Shown here: in pieces, positions 1 to 9,482 of the stretch | Layout of the letters: each line of letters begins with the position of its first letter | Position numbering within the stretch: position 1 is the first letter of the stretch | Assembly: GCA_958453305.1 (NCBI GenBank) | Contig: CAUDXH010000004.1 | Location: forward strand, 41,372-105,371 | Reading direction: 5' to 3' | From: an uncultured Bacteroides sp. | GTDB lineage: Bacteria; Bacteroidota; Bacteroidia; Bacteroidales; Bacteroidaceae | DNA length: 64,000 nucleotides | Translations under genes and position numbers: made by a program | Notes under the pieces: generated by a model | What the model was told of the DNA's origin: nothing | Databases searched by the model: none | Seen by the model: the letters and a program-made list of their open reading frames with translations, nothing else

Positions 1-1952
1 TTTTTTCGAATGTACTTTCACTGGCATGGAATTTACTGATTGTATATGTATGTTACTCTATTTGCCGGCTTGCGTTTTTGCTGACTAATCTTTCTATTTT
101 CAGTGAAAAACTTGATTTCAGTTATATGTCGGGGCTGTTTGGGGCAGGAGTCATTTTTGACACGACGGCTATCTTGTATAGCAATGCTCTGTTTATCCTG
201 CTGTTTCTCTTTCCGTTTCACTGGAAAGAACATCCGCTGTTTTATAAGGGAGTGCGATGGGTCTTTACAGTTGTTAATACACTCTTCCTGATAGCGAATC
301 TGATAGATTGCGTTTATTTCCGCTTTTCCGGCCGCCGCACTACAATGAGTGTTTTTCAGGAGTTCAGTCATGAGGGAGGAAGTAATCTGACTTCTATTTT
401 CCTGAAAGAATTTGCTGTTAACTGGTACTTGGTGCTGCTGGCAGCGGCACTGGCTTACATGCTCTATAAACTGTATCGTGCTCCCCAGTCTTATCCGGTA
501 AAGAATAAGCTTGGTTATTATCTGGTGCAAACAGTTATGCTGGTGGCAGCCATTCCCTTTGTTGTTTTCGGTATGCGTGGGGGGATGACGGCAGCTACAC
601 GTCCTATTACAATCAGCAATGCCAATCAGTATGCCGACCGTCCCGTTGATGCTTGCTTGGTGCTCAATACTCCCTTCTCTATGTTCCGCACATTGGGTAA
701 AAAGGCTTTTATCATTCCCGATTATTTGCCGGAGGATGAAGCCGAGGCGGTTTATTCTCCGCTTATACTTCCGGCTGATTCAGCGCAGTTCCGTCCGATG
801 AATGTTGTGGTGCTGATTGTGGAAAGTTTTAGCAAGGAGTTTGTCGGAAGCTTTAATCCTCATTTGGATGGAGGAACCTATAAAGGATATACCCCTTTTC
901 TTGATTCGCTGCTGACTAAGGGTCTGACCTTCGAGTATTCATACAGCAATGGTCGGAAAAGTATTGATGGAATGCCTTCTGTACTATCGTCTATCCCAAG
1001 TTTTGTAGAGCCGTTCTTTCTTACTCCTGCCTCACTCAATGATGTGTCCAGTTTGGCAAGAGAACTGAAGCATAAAGGATATTATTCTGCCTTTTTCCAT
1101 GGAGCAATGAATGGCTCGATGGGATTTCAGGCATTCGCCAATTCGGTAGGCTTTGATAGTTATTGGGGGCGTACAGAATATAATGAAGACCCGAAGTATA
1201 ACGGTGATGATGATTTTGACGGTACATGGGCTATTTGGGATGAGGAATTCATGCAGTTTTATTGCGATCGTATGACAGAGTTCAAGCAACCCTTTGTGAC
1301 CTCTTTGTTTACGGCTACTTCGCATAATCCGTATGCTTTGCCGGAGCGTTATAAGAATGTTTTTCCGAAGGGTACGCATCCTATTCATGAGTGTATCGGC
1401 TATACAGATCATGCGTTGCGTCATTTCTTCGCATCGGCTTCAAAGCAGCCTTGGTATGAAAATACGCTCTTTGTCTTGACCGCCGACCATGCAAGTATGA
1501 ATGAACATCCGGAGTATGTAACCGATCTGGGCGCCTATAAAGTTCCTATCTTGTTTTATGCACCGGGTATGCCGGAGTTAGGCAAAAGAGATTCGGTAAC
1601 GATTGCAGAGCAGATAGATATCATGCCTACGGTGTTAGGTATCTTGGGATATGACCGTCCTTATATTGGTTTTGGGCAGGATATTCTTCATACGCCGGCT
1701 GCCGATAAGTTCGCGGTGAATTATATTAACGGAAGTGGGGTTTATCAGTTACTGAAGGGAGATTATCTGATACAGTTTGACGGTGAGAAGGTTATTCATG
1801 CGTATCGCTTCCGTACAGACTTGCTCATGGAGAACGATGTGAAAGATACTATGCCGCAGGATATTCGTCGGGCAATGGAGAAACAACTGAAATCAATCAT
1901 TCAGCAATACATGCAGCGCATGAATACGAACGGATTGGTTTACCGCGAGTAA
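1..1952 (+). CDS. LTA synthase-like membrane sulfatase (5' end outside window)
   Basis: Membrane-anchored alkaline-phosphatase/sulfatase superfamily protein of the LtaS/MdoB/OpgB type, likely transferring phosphoglycerol or phosphoethanolamine groups to envelope glycans; the true substrate is unknown. The frame is open to the left edge with no stop, and the residues before the first usable start (TTG at 78) read as membrane-like sequence, so the real start lies upstream. Several hydrophobic segments fill the first ~170 residues. The catalytic domain begins near VVVLIVESFSKEF, followed by GRKSIDGMPSVLSS (nucleophile Ser/Thr region) and TADHAS metal ligands. It converges on typA across a shared terminator. 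A second family member lies at 51449-53269. Confidence 0.85.
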   Translation, partial: FSNVLSLAWNLLIVYVCYSICRLAFLLTNLSIFSEKLDFSYMSGLFGAGVIFDTTAILYSNALFILLFLFPFHWKEHPLFYKGVRWVFTVVNTLFLIANLIDCVYFRFSGRRTTMSVFQEFSHEGGSNLTSIFLKEFAVNWYLVLLAAALAYMLYKLYRAPQSYPVKNKLGYYLVQTVMLVAAIPFVVFGMRGGMTAATRPITISNANQYADRPVDACLVLNTPFSMFRTLGKKAFIIPDYLPEDEAEAVYSPLILPADSAQFRPMNVVVLIVESFSKEFVGSFNPHLDGGTYKGYTPFLDSLLTKGLTFEYSYSNGRKSIDGMPSVLSSIPSFVEPFFLTPASLNDVSSLARELKHKGYYSAFFHGAMNGSMGFQAFANSVGFDSYWGRTEYNEDPKYNGDDDFDGTWAIWDEEFMQFYCDRMTEFKQPFVTSLFTATSHNPYALPERYKNVFPKGTHPIHECIGYTDHALRHFFASASKQPWYENTLFVLTADHASMNEHPEYVTDLGAYKVPILFYAPGMPELGKRDSVTIAEQIDIMPTVLGILGYDRPYIGFGQDILHTPAADKFAVNYINGSGVYQLLKGDYLIQFDGEKVIHAYRFRTDLLMENDVKDTMPQDIRRAMEKQLKSIIQQYMQRMNTNGLVYRE

Positions 1953-1970
1953 ATATGTATATAAAAAGGA

Positions 1971-2017
1971 AAGTCCCTTTGATTTCGGAAGATTTCTTCT
2001 TTGAGTCAAAGGGACTT
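1971..2017. terminator. Bidirectional terminator between LTA-synthase-like gene and typA
   Basis: AAGTCCCTTTGA (1971-1982) pairs perfectly with TCAAAGGGACTT (2006-2017). The stem is followed by a T run on the plus strand and preceded by an A run that gives a T tract on the minus strand, so it can end both convergent genes. Confidence 0.85.
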
Positions 2018-2061
2018 TTTTATATGTCAGTGGGTGACTTCACACACTGATTTTATAATAC

Positions 2062-3867
2062 TTATGCGTTCTTGTTGGCACGTTTACGTTCTATTTCGTC
2101 CAAGATAACCTTACGCATACGCATGCTTTTCGGAGTAACCTCTACGTATTCATCTTCTTTGATGTATTCCAGAGCTTCTTCGAGTGAGAATACAACCGGT
2201 GGGATGATACGAGCCTTGTCATCTGAACCCGATGCACGCATATTGGTTAGCTTCTTTGATTTGGTTACGTTGATAACCAAGTCGTTTTCGTGAACGTGTT
2301 CACCTACCACCTGTCCGGCATAGACTTCATCTTGCGGATAGATAAAGAACTTACCGCGGTCTTGCAGCTTATCGATGGCATAGGCAAAAGCTGTTCCACC
2401 TTCCATGGCAATCATAGAACCGTTGGTACGGCGAGGAATATCTCCCTTAAACGGCTGGTATTCTTTGAAGCGGTGTGCCATGATGGCTTCACCCTGAGAA
2501 GCAGTCAGCACGTTGGTACGCAGGCCGATGATACCGCGTGAAGGCATATCAAACTCAATGTTGACACGGTCGCCTTGTGTTTCCATGGAAACCATTTCAC
2601 CTTTACGGCGGGTTACCATATCAATCATTTTGCTTGAGAACTCTTCAGGAACACTGATTGTCAGTTCTTCAATCGGCTCGCATTTTATTCCGTCGATTTC
2701 CTTGAAGATAACCTGTGGCTGACCTACCTGCAACTCGTAGCCTTCGCGACGCATGGTTTCAATCAAGACAGACAGGTGAAGTACACCTCGTCCGGATACA
2801 ATCCATTTACCGTCTTCGTTTTCTGTTTTACGGACACGCAATGCAAGGTTCTTATCCAATTCTTTCATCAAGCGGTCGTGGATATGGCGAGAGGTAACGA
2901 ATTTACCTTCTTTTCCGAAGAACGGTGAGTCATTGATGGTAAAGAGCATACTCATGGTCGGCTCGTCAATAGCGATAGGAGGCAATGCTTCCGGATTTTC
3001 AAAATCGCAGATCGTATCACCGATTTCAAATCCGTCAATACCTACGATGGCGCAGATATCACCAGAAGAAACCGATTCCACTTTTTTGCGTCCTAATCCT
3101 TCAAACGTATGAACTTCCTTGATTTTTGATTTCACCATTGAGCCGTCACGCTTGGCAAGTGTAATGTTCATTCCTTCTTTGATAGTGCCTCGGTGTACAC
3201 GTCCTACGGCGATACGTCCCGTATAAGAAGAGTAATCAAGTGAGGTAATCAGCATTTGCGGAGTTCCCTCCAGTTGCTTCGGAGCAGGAATATATTTTAC
3301 GATGGCATCGAGCAATGGAGCCAGACTGTCGGTCGGTGTATTCCAGTCTGTACCCATCCAGTTATTCTTGGCAGAACCATAAAGCACGGGGAAATCCAGC
3401 TGGTCTTCAGTGGCGTTGAGGCTGAACATCAAGTCGAAAACCATTTCATATACTTCTTCCGGACGGCAGTTAGGCTTATCAACTTTGTTGACCACCACGA
3501 TGGGTTTCAGTCCGATTTGTAATGCTTTCTGTAATACGAAACGGGTTTGAGGCATCGGACCTTCAAACGCATCGACAAGCAGAATACATCCGTCGGCCAT
3601 ATTAAGCACACGTTCTACTTCTCCACCGAAGTCAGCGTGTCCCGGAGTATCGATGATATTGATTTTCGTACCGTTGTAATTGATGGAAACGTTTTTCGAG
3701 AGAATCGTTATACCACGTTCGCGTTCCAAATCATTGTTATCCAACACCAGTTCACCATTGGTTTGGTCACTGCGGAACAAATGTCCCGCCAACATCATTT
3801 TGTCCACCAATGTAGTCTTTCCGTGGTCTACGTGGGCAATGATGGCAATGTTTCTAATGTCTTGCAT
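2062..3867 (-). CDS. typA: Ribosome-associated translational GTPase TypA/BipA
   Basis: TypA/BipA is an EF-G-like GTPase that binds the 70S ribosome and supports 50S assembly and stress or cold adaptation. The sequence shows the G1 P-loop AHVDHGKTTL, G2 region RERGITI, G3 DTPGHADF and G4 NKVD, then the EF-G-like domains and the BipA-specific C-terminal part (about 599 aa, normal for the family). An upstream extension to 3912 is possible, but a TAACTTTG -7 box at 3891-3898 lies inside it and the conserved N-terminus starts at MQDIRNIAII, so the start at 3867 is preferred. It is divergent from rpsO. Confidence 0.96.
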   Translation of the reverse strand: MQDIRNIAIIAHVDHGKTTLVDKMMLAGHLFRSDQTNGELVLDNNDLERERGITILSKNVSINYNGTKINIIDTPGHADFGGEVERVLNMADGCILLVDAFEGPMPQTRFVLQKALQIGLKPIVVVNKVDKPNCRPEEVYEMVFDLMFSLNATEDQLDFPVLYGSAKNNWMGTDWNTPTDSLAPLLDAIVKYIPAPKQLEGTPQMLITSLDYSSYTGRIAVGRVHRGTIKEGMNITLAKRDGSMVKSKIKEVHTFEGLGRKKVESVSSGDICAIVGIDGFEIGDTICDFENPEALPPIAIDEPTMSMLFTINDSPFFGKEGKFVTSRHIHDRLMKELDKNLALRVRKTENEDGKWIVSGRGVLHLSVLIETMRREGYELQVGQPQVIFKEIDGIKCEPIEELTISVPEEFSSKMIDMVTRRKGEMVSMETQGDRVNIEFDMPSRGIIGLRTNVLTASQGEAIMAHRFKEYQPFKGDIPRRTNGSMIAMEGGTAFAYAIDKLQDRGKFFIYPQDEVYAGQVVGEHVHENDLVINVTKSKKLTNMRASGSDDKARIIPPVVFSLEEALEYIKEDEYVEVTPKSMRMRKVILDEIERKRANKNA

Positions 3868-3890
3868 ACTTATACCTATAGATTTGTTGG

Positions 3891-3898
3891 CAAAGTTA
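3891..3898 (-). promoter_or_regulatory. typA promoter -7 box
   Basis: TAACTTTG on the minus strand fits the Bacteroides TAnnTTTG -7 box. It puts the transcript start about 15-20 nt before the typA ATG at 3867. No clear TTTG -33 box is seen. Confidence 0.5.
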
Positions 3899-3953
3899 CT
3901 ATTTTTCTGCATATTATTTGTTACGATAGCAAGAGATTTTTTCTGTAAATCGC

Positions 3954-3983
3954 TTGCTATCTGAAAGATTATCCCTATCTTTG
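3954..3983 (+). promoter_or_regulatory. rpsO promoter
   Basis: TTG at 3954-3956, 19 nt, then TATCTTTG at 3976-3983 match the Bacteroides -33/-7 promoter. The predicted leader to the rpsO ATG at 4025 is about 35 nt. Confidence 0.65.
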
Positions 3984-4024
3984 CAACCGCAAATCAAATT
4001 TATACATTTTAAAAGGTCAAAATT

Positions 4025-4294
4025 ATGTATTTAGACGCAGCTAAAAAACAAGAAATCTTTGAAAAGTACGGAAAGTCTAACACTGATACTGGATCAGCAG
4101 AATCTCAGATTGCATTGTTTTCATACCGTATTTCTCGCCTGACTGAGCACATGAAGCTCAACAGAAAAGATTATAGCACTGAAAGAGCTCTTACCGGATT
4201 GGTAGGAAAACGTCGTTCTTTGTTGAACTACTTGAAAGACCGCGATATCGAAAGATACCGTGCAATCGTTAAAGAGCTTGGCTTGCGTAAGTAA
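4025..4294 (+). CDS. rpsO: 30S ribosomal protein S15
   Basis: S15 is a primary 16S rRNA-binding protein of the 30S platform. The 89-aa length is standard, and the family signature is plain (GSAESQIALFSYRISRLTEHM, then KDYSTERALTGLVGKRRSLLNYL and a basic C-terminus). It is a single-gene unit with its own TATCTTTG promoter and a strong terminator directly downstream. It is divergent from typA, and the following mtnN-luxS pair converges on it. Confidence 0.98.
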   Translation: MYLDAAKKQEIFEKYGKSNTDTGSAESQIALFSYRISRLTEHMKLNRKDYSTERALTGLVGKRRSLLNYLKDRDIERYRAIVKELGLRK

Positions 4295-4315
4295 TCTGTT
4301 ACTTGCTGCAACACA

Positions 4316-4362
4316 CAAAAAATCGGGTCGCTTCCTTCGAGGAAAGCGACCCGATTTTTTTT
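4316..4362. terminator. Bidirectional rpsO / luxS terminator
   Basis: TCGGGTCGCTTCC and GGAAAGCGACCCGA form a GC-rich stem around a TTCGA loop, with an A run on the left and T8 on the right. It can end rpsO on the plus strand and luxS on the minus strand. Confidence 0.9.
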
Positions 4363-4391
4363 AGTTAACAGGGTCAGGTTATCTTGTGCCT

Positions 4392-4871
4392 TCAGGCAGG
4401 ATATACAAGATTGTCTTCCGTAAGCTGTTCCAGTACCTCATGAAGGAATTTAGCAGCTTCCCATTTAGCCATCGGAAGGTTCATCATCAGGTAATTTCCG
4501 CAGTCTTTAGGTGTAGCTCCCGGAACATCGCCTTCAAACTCGGCAATGAAACGGAAGGTTTCCTGCATCAGGGGAACAATGTCATGTGAGGTTAGGTCGC
4601 CTTTCATCACCAGATAGTTTCCGGTGAGGCAGCCCATCGGCCCCCAGTAAATGACTTTATCTGCCCATATAGGATGGTTGCGGAGAAAGGTAGCGGCAAG
4701 GTGTTCCATGGTGTGGATTTCTGCCTGACCTAAAGCCGGCTCGCGGTTCGGTTCTTTCATACGGATGTCGAATGTTGTTACGGTTTCGTTGCCAACGGTA
4801 TCTTTGCGTGATACATAGATGCCGCGTAACAAACGGATGTGGTCAATGGTGAAGCTTGGTATCTTTTTCAT
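4392..4871 (-). CDS. luxS: S-ribosylhomocysteine lyase LuxS
   Basis: LuxS cleaves S-ribosylhomocysteine to homocysteine and DPD, the precursor of autoinducer-2. The 159-aa protein carries the metal-binding HTMEH motif (H53, H57), C124 as third ligand (DCGNY), and the catalytic cysteine C81 in MGCLTGNY. It lies about 120 bp downstream of mtnN on the same strand, so the two consecutive steps of the activated methyl cycle (SAH to SRH to homocysteine) are paired. The gap holds repeated TTTTTGAGTTCTTGAG words. Confidence 0.97.
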   Translation of the reverse strand: MKKIPSFTIDHIRLLRGIYVSRKDTVGNETVTTFDIRMKEPNREPALGQAEIHTMEHLAATFLRNHPIWADKVIYWGPMGCLTGNYLVMKGDLTSHDIVPLMQETFRFIAEFEGDVPGATPKDCGNYLMMNLPMAKWEAAKFLHEVLEQLTEDNLVYPA

Positions 4872-4980
4872 AAGTTTGAGTTTTTGAGTTCTTGAGTTTT
4901 TGAGTTCTTGAGTCGGTAAGGTGGCGACCTTAGGCTAATCATTTCAGATCCTTGTCGCCTCGTCAACTTGTCTTCCTTAC
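4871..4980. repeat. Intergenic repeat of GAGTTTTTGAGTTCTTGAG and CTTGTC..CGTCAAC words
   Basis: The gap between luxS and mtnN holds two copies of GAGTTTTTGAGTTCTT in tandem (4878-4912), followed by CCTTGTCGCCTCGTCAACTT near 4950. The same words recur near 5700, 41865, 43750, 44900, 54030-54125 and 60680-60800, always between genes. Confidence 0.6.
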
Positions 4981-4990
4981 CTTTCGCTAC

Positions 4991-5686
4991 TTAAATCCTT
5001 CCCGGGAGAGCTTTCAGGAAAGTTTCGGTAACCTGGAAGGAACGGTCTGCCATTTCTCCCCAGAAGTTCTGGTATTGCTCAAAGTGCTGGTCGGCTCCCG
5101 GTGTGTCGCTGATGATGCGAAAGCTGATGAAAGGAACTTGATATAAATAACATACTTGTGCTATGGAAGCAGATTCCATATCTACAGCGAGTCCTTCGGG
5201 GAAATTATGCTTGATGTCATTCAGCTCTTCACGGTCTGTAATAAACTTGTCTCCCGTGCAGATGAGTCCGCCGTGGATAGCGGTTTCGGTGTCCAATGAG
5301 AGTGCACAATTATATAGGGTGTCATTTCCTTGAAAGAAAGTGGGAAGCCCCTGAATCTGTCCGTAAGCATTTCCTTCACCGCACCATACATCATGATACA
5401 CTATTTGTTGACTCACCACTACATCCATAACATTCAGGCAAGTGTCAATACCTCCTGCCACTCCGGTGCTGATGATGCAATCGGGTTGGAAGTTACGTAT
5501 GAGCTCTACGGCTCCGGCTGCAGCGTTTACCTTGCCGATGCCGCACTGCATTAATACAATGGTATTGTTTTTAATAGATCCTTCTATATAGGTAAACGGA
5601 CCTTCTTTTCTTTCTGTTTTGTTTTCAAGTTGGCTTGCCAGTTGCTTCTGCTCTGAAGACATGGCGGTGATGATTCCTATTTTCAT
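4991..5686 (-). CDS. mtnN: 5'-methylthioadenosine/S-adenosylhomocysteine nucleosidase
   Basis: MtnN (Pfs) removes adenine from S-adenosylhomocysteine and methylthioadenosine. The 231-aa protein starts MKIGIITAMSSEQ and has the family marks QCGIGKVNAA, STGVAGGID and VDMESASIAQVC (glutamate binding the ribose) and FRIISDTPG near the end. It supplies the LuxS substrate and precedes luxS on the same strand, so co-transcription is likely although the gap holds repeats. Confidence 0.96.
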   Translation of the reverse strand: MKIGIITAMSSEQKQLASQLENKTERKEGPFTYIEGSIKNNTIVLMQCGIGKVNAAAGAVELIRNFQPDCIISTGVAGGIDTCLNVMDVVVSQQIVYHDVWCGEGNAYGQIQGLPTFFQGNDTLYNCALSLDTETAIHGGLICTGDKFITDREELNDIKHNFPEGLAVDMESASIAQVCYLYQVPFISFRIISDTPGADQHFEQYQNFWGEMADRSFQVTETFLKALPGRI

Positions 5687-6014
5687 TGGCTTGAGTTTAT
5701 AAATTATAAGTTTATAAGTTCTTGAGTTTTTTAGTTTATGGTTCTTGGCTTCTTAGCTTTATAGTCGTAAAGCCTTCTTCTAAATGGATATTTGTCTTTT
5801 TGTTCTTCTGTCTAAAAGCACTCCATGTTTTAGTTCTTGAGCCTTCACTATATTATGTATATCTTTTCTTTTGTCTAAAAGCATCCCATCTTTTGTTTGA
5901 GAATCATAAAAACTGAAAAACTCAAATAAACTAACGGCAAATTTACGACTTTTCACTCGGTATTGTGTTATCTTTGCCTGCTGAAAACTTTAATAATTAA
6001 TAAACTACTTCATT
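5687..6014. other. Divergent intergenic region with a 24-bp direct repeat
   Basis: No credible gene is seen between mtnN and the YfhO-family gene. There are AT-rich TTCTTGAG words near 5700-5740 and two near-identical 24-bp direct copies (5803-5826 and 5866-5889, core TGTCTAAAAGCA..CCAT) 63 bp apart. The YfhO promoter lies at the right end. Confidence 0.5.
5969..5976 (+). promoter_or_regulatory. Promoter -7 box for YfhO-family gene
   Basis: TATCTTTG matches TAnnTTTG, about 38 nt before the ATG at 6015. The -33 box is unclear. Confidence 0.5.
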
Positions 6015-8504
6015 ATGAAAGAGTTTCGGAAACTATTTCCCGATATGGTTGCAATTATGCTTTTTGCATTGATTGCCTTTGTTTATTTCTTTCCGGCGGT
6101 AACAGAGAACCGGATTTTGGCTCAGCATGATGCCGTAGCAGGTATCGGTGCGGGGCGTGAAATGCAGGAGTATAGAGAAGCTACAGGTGAACGTACGCGT
6201 TGGACGAATGCGATTTTCGGCGGGATGCCGACTTATCAGATGTCGCCAAGTTATGATTCTTCGGATACGCTGAATGTAGTACAGAAAATCTATCGTTTGT
6301 TCTTGCCTGATTATGTATGGTATGTGTTTATCATGCTGTTGGGCTTTTACATCTTGCTCCGTGCTTTTAATTTTAAGGTCTGGATGGCAACGCTTGGTGC
6401 GGTAATCTGGGCATTCTCTTCGTACTTCTTCATTATCATTGCTGCCGGGCATATCTGGAAATTTGTGACGTTGGCATACATCCCACCTACGATTGCCGGT
6501 ATGGTATTGGTATATCGTGGAAAATATTTGTGGGGTGCTGTAGTAACCGCTTTGTTCGTGGCATTGCAGATTATGTCGAATCATCCTCAAATGAGCTATT
6601 ATTTTCTCTTTGTCATGCTGTTTATGGCTATGGCATACGGTGCTTCGGCTTGGAAGGAAAAGCAAATGCCTCGTTTCTTGAAGGCAAGTGCGGTATTGGT
6701 GGTTTCCGGATTGGTAGGTGTATGCATCAATCTTTCTAATCTATATCATACCTATCAATATAGCAAGGAAAGTATGCGTGGAAAAAGTGAACTGGTAAAG
6801 GCAAATTCTGCCGATCAGACGGATAGCGGACTGGAACGGAGTTATATCACGCAATGGAGCTATGGTATTGGAGAAACCTTTTCGTTGCTCGTTCCTAATG
6901 TAAAAGGGGGAGCTTCAGTTCCTTTGGCACAGAATGAGAAAGCAATGGAGAAGGCGAATCCGATGTATAGTGGCTTGTACAGCCAGTTGGGGCAGTACTG
7001 GGGCGAACAGCCGGGAACATCGGGACCGGTATATGTAGGAGCCTTTGTGATGTTTCTTTTCGTATTGGGACTGTTTGTGGTAAAAGGTCCGATGAAATGG
7101 GCATTGGCTGGAGGAACCTTATTCTCAATCTTGCTTTCATGGGGACATAACTTTATGGGGCTGACCGATTTCTTTATTGATTATGTTCCGATGTACAGTA
7201 AATTCCGTGCAGTATCTTCCATTCTCGTGATTGCCGAATTTACCATTCCGCTGCTGGCTGTTATGGCTTTGAAAGAGGTGATAGAGCGCCCGCAGCTGAT
7301 ACGTGAACAGGCAAAAGCTTTTTATGGGAGCTTTGCTCTTACGGGAGGGCTGGCATTGTTATTTGCCCTTGCACCCTCATTCTTCTTTCCGTCGTATGTA
7401 TCTTCTGCTGAGTTGAGTGCATTGCAACAAGCCATTTCTGCCGACCAGCTTGCTCCGATTTTGGTTAACTTGGAAGAAGTGCGCAGTTCCATCTTTACTT
7501 CCGATGCATGGCGCAGCTTTTTCATTATTCTGTTAGGGGTAGCTTTGGTATGGATGTATGGAGCGGGAAAACTGAGAGCTTCCCTGTTGGTGAGCTTGCT
7601 TACCGTGCTTTGTCTGGCAGATATGTGGGGCGTGAACAAGCGCTACCTTTACGATGATCAGTTTGTGGCGAAAGGGACGGAGATGCAGCCCTTCCTTCAG
7701 CCGACGGAAACCGACAGGGAAATCCTGAAAGACAAATCGCTTGATTACCGTGTACTGAACCTTTCGGTAAATACATTCAATGAAAACAATACAGCTTATT
7801 GGCATAAAAGCATCGGGGGGTATCATGCTGCGAAACTTCGCCGCTATCAGGAACTGATAGAAACACACATTCAAGGGGAAATCACTTCCTTGTTTAAAAA
7901 ACTTCCCGAAGTGGGAGGAGATATGACCCTGTTGGGTCCCGGACTGACTCCGGTCTTGAATATGCTGAATACACGTTATTATATCTTCCCTTTACAGGGA
8001 GGAAAAACCATGCCGCTCTTTAATCCGTATGCGCTGGGTAATGCGTGGTTTGTGGGTGAAGTGAAGTATGTGGACAATGCCAATGAGGAAATAGAAGCAC
8101 TTCGTTCTATCGACCTGGCACGGACAGCGGTTGTTGACAAGCGTTTTGCCGACTGTGTGAAGTCTTCTGCTGCTGATAGTTTGAATACCATTATGCTGAA
8201 AGCATATAAGCCTAATGCCTTGACTTATGAGGTAAATACGGCAAAAGGAGGAACGGTAGTTTTCTCAGAGATTTATTATCCGGGATGGCGTTCCTATGTT
8301 GACGGTAAAGAGGTAGAACATGGACGTGCTGACTACGTGCTTCGTGCGATGAATGTACCGGCAGGAAAGCATACCGTTGAGTTTGTCTTCGATCCGCAAT
8401 CGCTTCATGTGACCGAAGGAATAGCCTTTACGGCATTGGCATTGCTTGCAGTGGGTGTATTGCTTGCCATTGGTTTGCCTTGGTATCGTCGGCATAAGGC
8501 ATAA
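6015..8504 (+). CDS. YfhO-family polytopic membrane protein
   Basis: Large integral membrane protein (829 aa) of the YfhO family, related to GT-C type glycosyltransferases. In Gram-positives the family takes part in glycosylating lipoteichoic acid; the role in Bacteroidetes is not established. About a dozen hydrophobic segments fill the first ~540 residues and the last ~30, with a periplasmic domain of roughly 250 residues before the last membrane segment. A conserved C-terminal patch reads EIYYPGWRSYVDGKEV, typical of the family. It appears monocistronic with its own promoter. Confidence 0.85.
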   Translation: MKEFRKLFPDMVAIMLFALIAFVYFFPAVTENRILAQHDAVAGIGAGREMQEYREATGERTRWTNAIFGGMPTYQMSPSYDSSDTLNVVQKIYRLFLPDYVWYVFIMLLGFYILLRAFNFKVWMATLGAVIWAFSSYFFIIIAAGHIWKFVTLAYIPPTIAGMVLVYRGKYLWGAVVTALFVALQIMSNHPQMSYYFLFVMLFMAMAYGASAWKEKQMPRFLKASAVLVVSGLVGVCINLSNLYHTYQYSKESMRGKSELVKANSADQTDSGLERSYITQWSYGIGETFSLLVPNVKGGASVPLAQNEKAMEKANPMYSGLYSQLGQYWGEQPGTSGPVYVGAFVMFLFVLGLFVVKGPMKWALAGGTLFSILLSWGHNFMGLTDFFIDYVPMYSKFRAVSSILVIAEFTIPLLAVMALKEVIERPQLIREQAKAFYGSFALTGGLALLFALAPSFFFPSYVSSAELSALQQAISADQLAPILVNLEEVRSSIFTSDAWRSFFIILLGVALVWMYGAGKLRASLLVSLLTVLCLADMWGVNKRYLYDDQFVAKGTEMQPFLQPTETDREILKDKSLDYRVLNLSVNTFNENNTAYWHKSIGGYHAAKLRRYQELIETHIQGEITSLFKKLPEVGGDMTLLGPGLTPVLNMLNTRYYIFPLQGGKTMPLFNPYALGNAWFVGEVKYVDNANEEIEALRSIDLARTAVVDKRFADCVKSSAADSLNTIMLKAYKPNALTYEVNTAKGGTVVFSEIYYPGWRSYVDGKEVEHGRADYVLRAMNVPAGKHTVEFVFDPQSLHVTEGIAFTALALLAVGVLLAIGLPWYRRHKA

Positions 8505-8613
8505 AGCCGCTTGTATGGGTGGCAAACTGCCTCCCCTAAAAATGTTTTTCACGAAAATTGCCTGCACCCTACACGTTTTGAGGGTTAAGGCATTCTGAAT
8601 AAATAAGTTAAAG

Positions 8614-8665
8614 GCGTGTAGGACGCAGTGTAGGTAAAGGATTTTAACTACACCGTCCTACACGC
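8614..8665. repeat. Long interrupted hairpin, terminator-like
   Basis: GCGTGTAGGACG (8614-8625) pairs perfectly with CGTCCTACACGC (8654-8665), and an inner GTGTAG (8628-8633) pairs with CTACAC (8648-8653). A T-rich tract (TTGTTTTGTTTTT) follows, so it may terminate the YfhO-family gene. A related CCTACACG word lies at 8567, which suggests a repetitive element. Confidence 0.7.
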
Positions 8666-8696
8666 TTGTTTTGTTTTTGCTGGTAGTGTTTTTTGA

Positions 8697-9443
8697 AAAA
8701 TTGACACTAATCTCTTGTTACGCAGAAATCGGGGAAATGATTCTATCAGCCAGATGACCCGGCAGAAGATTGACTCCCTCCGTCAGAAAACGGATCCGGT
8801 AAAGGAACAGATTATTGTCAAGGAGATGGATGTGCTTAATCGGCTGCCCGTCACCCCTTGGTGGCTTGCTTGCGTGGAAAGATATGCTCCCATCCTTCAG
8901 TATAATCCCGATCACCCCGTAGTTCCGTCGTTGCTGAAAGCGGTTGCCCGCATGACGGATGCCGACAGGCAGACCCCTTCGGGAAAAGTCATCGTGAGCT
9001 ATGTTCATCTGCCTGAAGCGGTAGAAGTGGGCGATGAAATGGTGGACGGAGACCTCTACGATATAGACGGGAAACTGCATCGCTTGGCCGAACTGAAAGG
9101 GAGATATATATTGCTTGATTTCTGGAGCAGCGGCTGTGGCCCTTGTGTAGCTTCTCTTCCCGAAATGGAAGAAATCATCCGTCAATATGCTTCCCGGCTG
9201 GCAGTAGTGGGTATCAGCGATGACGGTGAGAAGTCTTGGAAAGAATTTGTTCTCAAGAAAAAACTGAAGGGTTATCAGTGGAACCAGCTTGGTAAATCGA
9301 ATCCGGGTTTGAAAATAGCTTATCGGGTTTATGGCATTCCATGTTATGTGTTGATTTCACCCGAAGGAAAAGTCTTGGACAAATGGAGTGGTTACGGGAA
9401 AAACTCCTTGAAAGACAAAATAAAAGAGATTTTTCCGGAATAG
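8697..9443 (+). pseudogene. TlpA/ResA-like thioredoxin-fold protein, 5'-truncated
   Basis: The C-terminal half is a thioredoxin-like domain with the redox motif CGPC in SSGCGPCVASLPEM, followed by a cis-Pro region (GIPCYVLI) and GKVLDKWSG, as in periplasmic thiol-disulfide reductases. Full-length relatives in Bacteroidetes usually have a signal peptide or lipobox and an N-terminal DUF4369-type domain. Here the frame opens right after a TGA at 8694, has no ATG and no signal sequence, and could only start at TTG 8715. The upstream DNA is the 8614-8665 hairpin. I read it as a remnant whose 5' part was lost; translation from TTG as a 242-aa cytoplasmic protein is the alternative. Confidence 0.6.
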
Positions 9444-9482
9444 CTGTTCTGCACTGAAAAAGAATTTACATATATAATTATT

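Noticed and set aside
3868..3912. N-terminal extension of TypA by 15 residues
   Set aside because: It contains the -7 box and is not part of the conserved TypA start.
6033..6665. Open frame of 210 aa antisense to the YfhO-family gene
   Set aside because: Low-complexity, His/Arg-rich translation fully inside a clear gene; a shadow frame.
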